NCBI GenBank assembly: GCA_002505765.1
Contig: DAVZ01000017.1
Span: 1-8,866, forward strand
From: Methanobacterium sp. UBA176
Lineage (GTDB): Archaea > Methanobacteriota > Methanobacteria > Methanobacteriales > Methanobacteriaceae
Reading direction: 5' to 3'
DNA length: 8,866 bases
Positions 6,720 to 8,866 of this stretch are shown here, piece after piece; position 1 is the first letter of the stretch, and the number at the start of each line of letters is the position of its first letter. The notes under the pieces are model-generated. The model was not told the origin of the DNA, made no database searches, and saw nothing but the letters and a program-made list of their open reading frames with translations. The position numbers were made by a program, and so were the translations under genes.

Positions 6720-7502
6720 TTATTGAAAATAGTTTGTTATTTCAAGTCCTATTATTAAGGATAATGTAATTAACATGAAAATAAAATCTTTCCTTTTTAA
6801 TTTATTATTATAGTTGTATAACTGGGAATTATCTGAGTATCCACGGCTTAACATGCTGAAATAGACCTTTTCTCCCTGTTCGTAGGAGCGCAGGAACATC
6901 ATACTTATGGTTTCACCTACTTTCCTTAATCTCCACATATAAGCAGTTTTCTTATTTCTTATGTCGAAACATCTTGTTTTTTGAGCATTGCGTATACGTT
7001 TTAATTCATCATAAAAGAAGAAAAGATATCTTAAAGTTAAACTTAAAAGCATGGAAAATTCACGGGGTACACCCAGTTTTTGTGCAGAATTAATAAGGTC
7101 CTGCATTGGAGTTACAGATGAAAGGAACACAATTGCAGTTACACAGACAATGATTCTAAGTAAAAGAAGTAATCCAAAGTCTAAACCTTGCTGAGTAATG
7201 GTTATTCCTAAAGGAATGGTATAAATCACGTCTCCAGGCCTTATGAAAAGTTGAAATAAAGCAATAGCTCCTCCAAATGGTAAAATTAATGCTATTCTTT
7301 TAAGAGCGTAGCTTAAAGAAATATTAGACATTAAAATTAATATTAATAGATAAAACACCATTATAAATAATATAACTAAATCTGTTGTATAAACAGCATA
7401 TACAATAATTAACATACTTGAGATAATTTTTATTCTGCCATCTAAAGAATGTAATGTGCTTTTTTTGCCAGCTTCCATTTCAATACTGGAAATATTCACC
7501 AT
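6720..7502 (-). CDS. cbiQ: ECF transporter T component CbiQ (nickel/cobalt uptake)
   Basis: The protein has 260 residues and is the transmembrane coupling subunit (EcfT/CbiQ) that links the metal-binding CbiM to the ATPase CbiO. Hydrophobic segments lie at about 27-59, 66-87, 108-130 and 240-257. The two cytoplasmic coupling motifs expected between the last membrane segments are A-Q-K-T-R-C-F-D at 173-180 and S-M-L-S-R-G-Y-S at 216-223. The second has the usual Arg-Gly; the first has Arg-Cys where A-R-G is commonest. A GAGGA ribosome binding site lies 8 nt before ATG 7502, and the gene follows the cbiN-like gene after 36 nt. No cbiO follows; the next gene is convergent and unrelated. Confidence 0.85.
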   Translation of the reverse strand: MVNISSIEMEAGKKSTLHSLDGRIKIISSMLIIVYAVYTTDLVILFIMVFYLLILILMSNISLSYALKRIALILPFGGAIALFQLFIRPGDVIYTIPLGITITQQGLDFGLLLLLRIIVCVTAIVFLSSVTPMQDLINSAQKLGVPREFSMLLSLTLRYLFFFYDELKRIRNAQKTRCFDIRNKKTAYMWRLRKVGETISMMFLRSYEQGEKVYFSMLSRGYSDNSQLYNYNNKLKRKDFIFMLITLSLIIGLEITNYFQ

Positions 7503-7538
7503 CTACTATTCCTCATTATAATGATTAATAAAGGAAAA

Positions 7539-7847
7539 TTAGGTATTTTCCTTTCTATTTTTCTTTTTTAAAACTATACCAAGTCCATATGCAATTCCAA
7601 GAACCAGTAAAGTTCCAAGAACCAATGCTGTTACTCCACCTAAAGGATTATCTTCACCCAAAGCTGGAATTGTATAATCTGGTAAAGGTGACTCAAATGC
7701 TGGCTCTGTTTCCGGATTCTGCATCACTTTTTCCATTGTGCTATCTAAACCATCAGGATTTGATGATGCCAAAAATGGAGCTAAAACAGCTATTATTAAA
7801 GCAACTGCTATTCCACCCATTAAAAATTTTTTGTTTTTAGGGCTCAT
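7539..7847 (-). CDS. cbiN: CbiN/NikN-like PDGLE-domain protein, small subunit of the metal ECF transporter
   Basis: The protein has 102 residues with two membrane segments, at about 8-27 and 70-93, and an extracellular loop beginning S-S-N-P-D-G-L-D (28-35), the signature of the PDGLE domain. The loop also has P-L-P-D-Y at 54-58. In ECF metal importers this small protein joins CbiM/NikM to form the substrate-specific unit. PDGLE proteins have often been linked to nickel systems and classical CbiN to cobalt, so nickel is somewhat favoured, but the sequence does not settle it. The start overlaps the cbiM stop as ATGA (7844-7847), and a GAGGTG site at 7856-7861 lies 8 nt upstream inside cbiM. 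Translation is therefore probably coupled to cbiM. Confidence 0.8.
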   Translation of the reverse strand: MSPKNKKFLMGGIAVALIIAVLAPFLASSNPDGLDSTMEKVMQNPETEPAFESPLPDYTIPALGEDNPLGGVTALVLGTLLVLGIAYGLGIVLKKKNRKENT

Positions 7848-8488
7848 TTTGATGGCACCTCACTTGGTTTTTGTTCAAGAGAGAACAAATCCGGTCTTAC
7901 ATTTTGTATTGCCAGAACTACAACTAATGTTATTGCCCCCTCAATTATTCCAATTATTGCATGGAATCCCCCCATATAGAAAATGCCTAAATCAAGCGGG
8001 AAAGTTCCTGCTATTGTTAATTCAAATGCAGCAGCAATTGCAGCAATGAATATTGATGCCCATGCTGCAGTAAACACTGCAAATTTTCCGTTAACATTTT
8101 TAAGCGATTTATAGGTGTAGAATCCAACAAATCCTCCTACAACCCCCATATTAAATATATTCACTCCTAAAGCTGTCATTCCACCATCACCAAATAACAA
8201 TCCCTGAAGTATCAATACAATTGATAAAACAAGAACTGCTACCCATGGACTACCGAATATTATAGCTACTAAAGCCGCACCCATCATGTGCCCACTTGTT
8301 CCAAAAGGAATTGGAATATTCATTGCCTGTATAGCAAAAATACCGGCCGATAATACGGCTAACAATGGAATAGCTCTTTCATCAAGATTATTTCTTACCC
8401 ATCGTAGAGCAAAAAAAATTGCTATTAGAGATATAAACCCATATATTAAATATTGTGGAAATGGAATTAAACCATCCGGTATATGCAT
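7844..8488 (-). CDS. cbiM: CbiM/NikM-type ECF metal-binding membrane protein
   Basis: The protein has 214 residues and is the substrate-binding S component of a nickel or cobalt importer. The N-terminus M-H-I-P-D-G is the hallmark: in the characterised NikM2, the Met1 amine, His2 and His67 hold the metal in a square-planar site. Here His2 and His67 (in G-T-S-G-H-M-M-G, 63-70) are both present at matching positions. Other conserved segments are Q-G-L-L-F-G-D-G-G-M (95-104) and G-V-N-I-F-N-M (108-114), and the rest is strongly hydrophobic. There is no C-terminal PDGLE fusion; that domain is the next gene. A very strong AAAGGAGGA ribosome binding site (8496-8504) precedes ATG 8488 by 7 nt. It is the first gene of a cbiM-cbiN-cbiQ operon. 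Choosing between nickel and cobalt needs other evidence. Confidence 0.9.
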   Translation of the reverse strand: MHIPDGLIPFPQYLIYGFISLIAIFFALRWVRNNLDERAIPLLAVLSAGIFAIQAMNIPIPFGTSGHMMGAALVAIIFGSPWVAVLVLSIVLILQGLLFGDGGMTALGVNIFNMGVVGGFVGFYTYKSLKNVNGKFAVFTAAWASIFIAAIAAAFELTIAGTFPLDLGIFYMGGFHAIIGIIEGAITLVVVLAIQNVRPDLFSLEQKPSEVPSK

Positions 8489-8495
8489 ATTTTTA

Positions 8496-8504
8496 TCCTC
8501 CTTT
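8496..8504 (-). promoter_or_regulatory. Strong ribosome binding site of cbiM
   Basis: AAAGGAGGA on the minus strand is the closest match to the 16S anti-Shine-Dalgarno in this window, 7 nt before the cbiM start. It implies efficient translation and fixes the start at the M-H-I-P-D-G codons. Confidence 0.75.
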
Positions 8505-8530
8505 ATTTTATATAAGAGTTAATAGCAATC

Positions 8531-8538
8531 TTTATAAT
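8531..8538 (-). promoter_or_regulatory. TATA box of the cbiMNQ operon
   Basis: ATTATAAA on the minus strand is placed so that transcription would start near 8508, giving a leader of about 20 nt that contains the ribosome binding site. A GTAATAC half-site (8545 to 8539) directly abuts its upstream side, where TFB would bind. A second A/T-rich box at 8505-8515 is less suitable because it would start the RNA inside the gene. Confidence 0.5.
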
Positions 8539-8577
8539 GTATTACTAAACCCTATTTTTAAGGTAAAAATGTAATAC
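8539..8577. promoter_or_regulatory. Inverted repeat GTATTAC-N25-GTAATAC, candidate operator of cbiM
   Basis: Perfect 7-bp arms at 8539-8545 and 8571-8577 flank a 25-nt spacer. The left arm touches the cbiM TATA box, so a protein bound here would block TBP/TFB. Ni-responsive NikR binds spaced inverted half-sites upstream of nickel transporters in other prokaryotes, but its usual centre-to-centre distance is about 22 bp against 32 here. The regulator is therefore not identified. Confidence 0.45.
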
Positions 8578-8653
8578 TCATTTAAAAGTGTCTTATAACC
8601 CTTGAATCTCACTATAATGGGTTTAAATTTATATCATATAAAGGTTTTCTATA

Positions 8654-8660
8654 GTATTAC
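8654..8660. promoter_or_regulatory. Isolated GTATTAC half-site
   Basis: A third exact GTATTAC copy, within AGTATTAC that is also the reverse complement of 8571-8578. It lies between the two inverted pairs and has no exact partner on its right. Confidence 0.3.
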
Positions 8661-8696
8661 TCTTAGGTGTTTTTTATAATTAAAAGTATTAAAAAG

Positions 8697-8733
8697 TTAT
8701 TACTAAAACCAATTTTTTTAATAATTGTAATAA
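8697..8733. promoter_or_regulatory. Second inverted repeat TTATTAC-N23-GTAATAA upstream of cbiM
   Basis: Seven-bp arms at 8697-8703 and 8727-8733 are perfectly inverted with a 23-nt spacer, close to the geometry of the pair at 8539-8577. The left arm continues as TATTACTAAAACC, nearly the same as TATTACTAAACCC at 8540-8552, so the two sites also share flanking bases. A/T richness raises the chance of coincidence. Confidence 0.35.
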
Positions 8734-8833
8734 TAGAATCTTTCTTAAAAATAAAATAAATTTATTCAAATCACATTAAAATCCTAATTACAATCTTATT
8801 CCTTATTTAATGATTTAATTGTTTAAAATAATT

Positions 8834-8840
8834 AAAAAAA
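8834..8840 (-). terminator. Possible oligo-T terminator of a gene entering from the right
   Basis: A T7 run on the minus strand comes 2 nt after a TGA at 8845-8843. It may end transcription of a minus-strand gene lying mostly outside the window. Confidence 0.3.
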
Positions 8841-8842
8841 GT

Positions 8843-8866
8843 TCATCCTTCTACCATGATTAATTT
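8843..8866 (-). CDS. Possible C-terminal tip of a minus-strand gene cut by the window edge
   Basis: Reading inward from the right edge on the minus strand gives seven codons (K-L-I-M-V-E-G) and then TGA, followed at once by a T7 run. This is what the end of a gene would look like, but seven codons cannot be assigned and the frame may be chance. Confidence 0.2.
   Translation of the reverse strand, partial: KLIMVEG

Larger units (their letters stand above)
8578..8842. other. Gene-free A/T-rich region upstream of the cbiM operator
   Basis: No ORF with a ribosome binding site and no recognisable RNA gene or riboswitch is visible. Apart from the half-sites listed separately, it contains plus-strand TATA-like boxes near 8628-8645 with no gene behind them in the window. 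Confidence 0.5.

Noticed and set aside
7594..7623. Direct repeat TTCCAAGAACCA in cbiN
   Set aside because: It encodes the repeated V-L-G residues of a membrane helix and is explained by simple hydrophobic coding sequence.
7589..8049. Plus-strand ORFs antisense to cbiN and cbiM
   Set aside because: Both opposing reading frames are shadows of well-recognised transporter genes with strong ribosome binding sites.
8489..8540. Cobalamin or NiCo riboswitch in the cbiM leader
   Set aside because: The predicted leader is only about 20 nt and none of the conserved riboswitch boxes are visible.
8536..8734. CRISPR array or tandem repeat upstream of cbiM
   Set aside because: The repeated units are 7-13 nt, in mixed orientation and irregularly spaced, so they fit protein-binding sites rather than CRISPR repeats.

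Overview
The window looks like a piece of a methanogenic archaeal chromosome, most likely from the order Methanobacteriales (Methanobacterium or a close relative). This is an inference. It rests on very A+T-rich intergenic DNA, archaeal TATA-like boxes, ribosome binding sites of the GAGGTGAT type that pair with the archaeal 16S tail, oligo-T terminators, and gene families typical of these methanogens: an archaeal TctA/DUF112-like membrane protein, a TadA/TadC-type secretion pair, a Cys-rich methyltransferase and a CbiM/PDGLE/CbiQ metal transporter. There is no tRNA, rRNA, CRISPR array or intact insertion sequence.

Layout from left to right. Positions 1-466 hold no gene. They contain an imperfect inverted repeat of about 138 bp that resembles a MITE or transposon remnant, and one or two archaeal promoters. 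Next is a TctA/DUF112-family membrane protein (467-1714, +) that has no canonical start codon where the family and the ribosome binding site place its start. It converges, with a 4-nt gap, on a small GIY-YIG-like protein (1719-2063, -) that lacks the usual catalytic arginine. A PsbP-like lipoprotein with a TTG start (2178-2672, -) and a class I methyltransferase with an N-terminal cysteine cluster (2839-3819, -) follow. The methyltransferase is divergent from a secretion/pilus ATPase (3881-5572, +) across a very short gap with one A/T-rich box that could serve both directions. The ATPase gene is followed by its membrane partner of the TadC/GspF type (5598-6665, +).

A two-way oligo-A/oligo-T terminator separates this pair from a convergent operon on the minus strand: cbiM (8488 to 7844), a cbiN-like PDGLE gene (7847 to 7539) and cbiQ (7502 to 6720). 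Together these encode the membrane parts of an ECF-type nickel or cobalt importer. The ATPase gene, cbiO, that normally completes the operon is not here. Upstream of cbiM is about 350 bp of gene-free, A/T-rich DNA with repeated TATTAC/GTAATA half-sites, one of which abuts the cbiM TATA box. This is a plausible operator for a metal-responsive repressor.

No complete unknown multi-gene system can be supported. The best leads are the operator-like repeats upstream of cbiM, the orphan cbiMNQ operon, the missing start codon of the TctA-like gene, and the shared divergent promoter.
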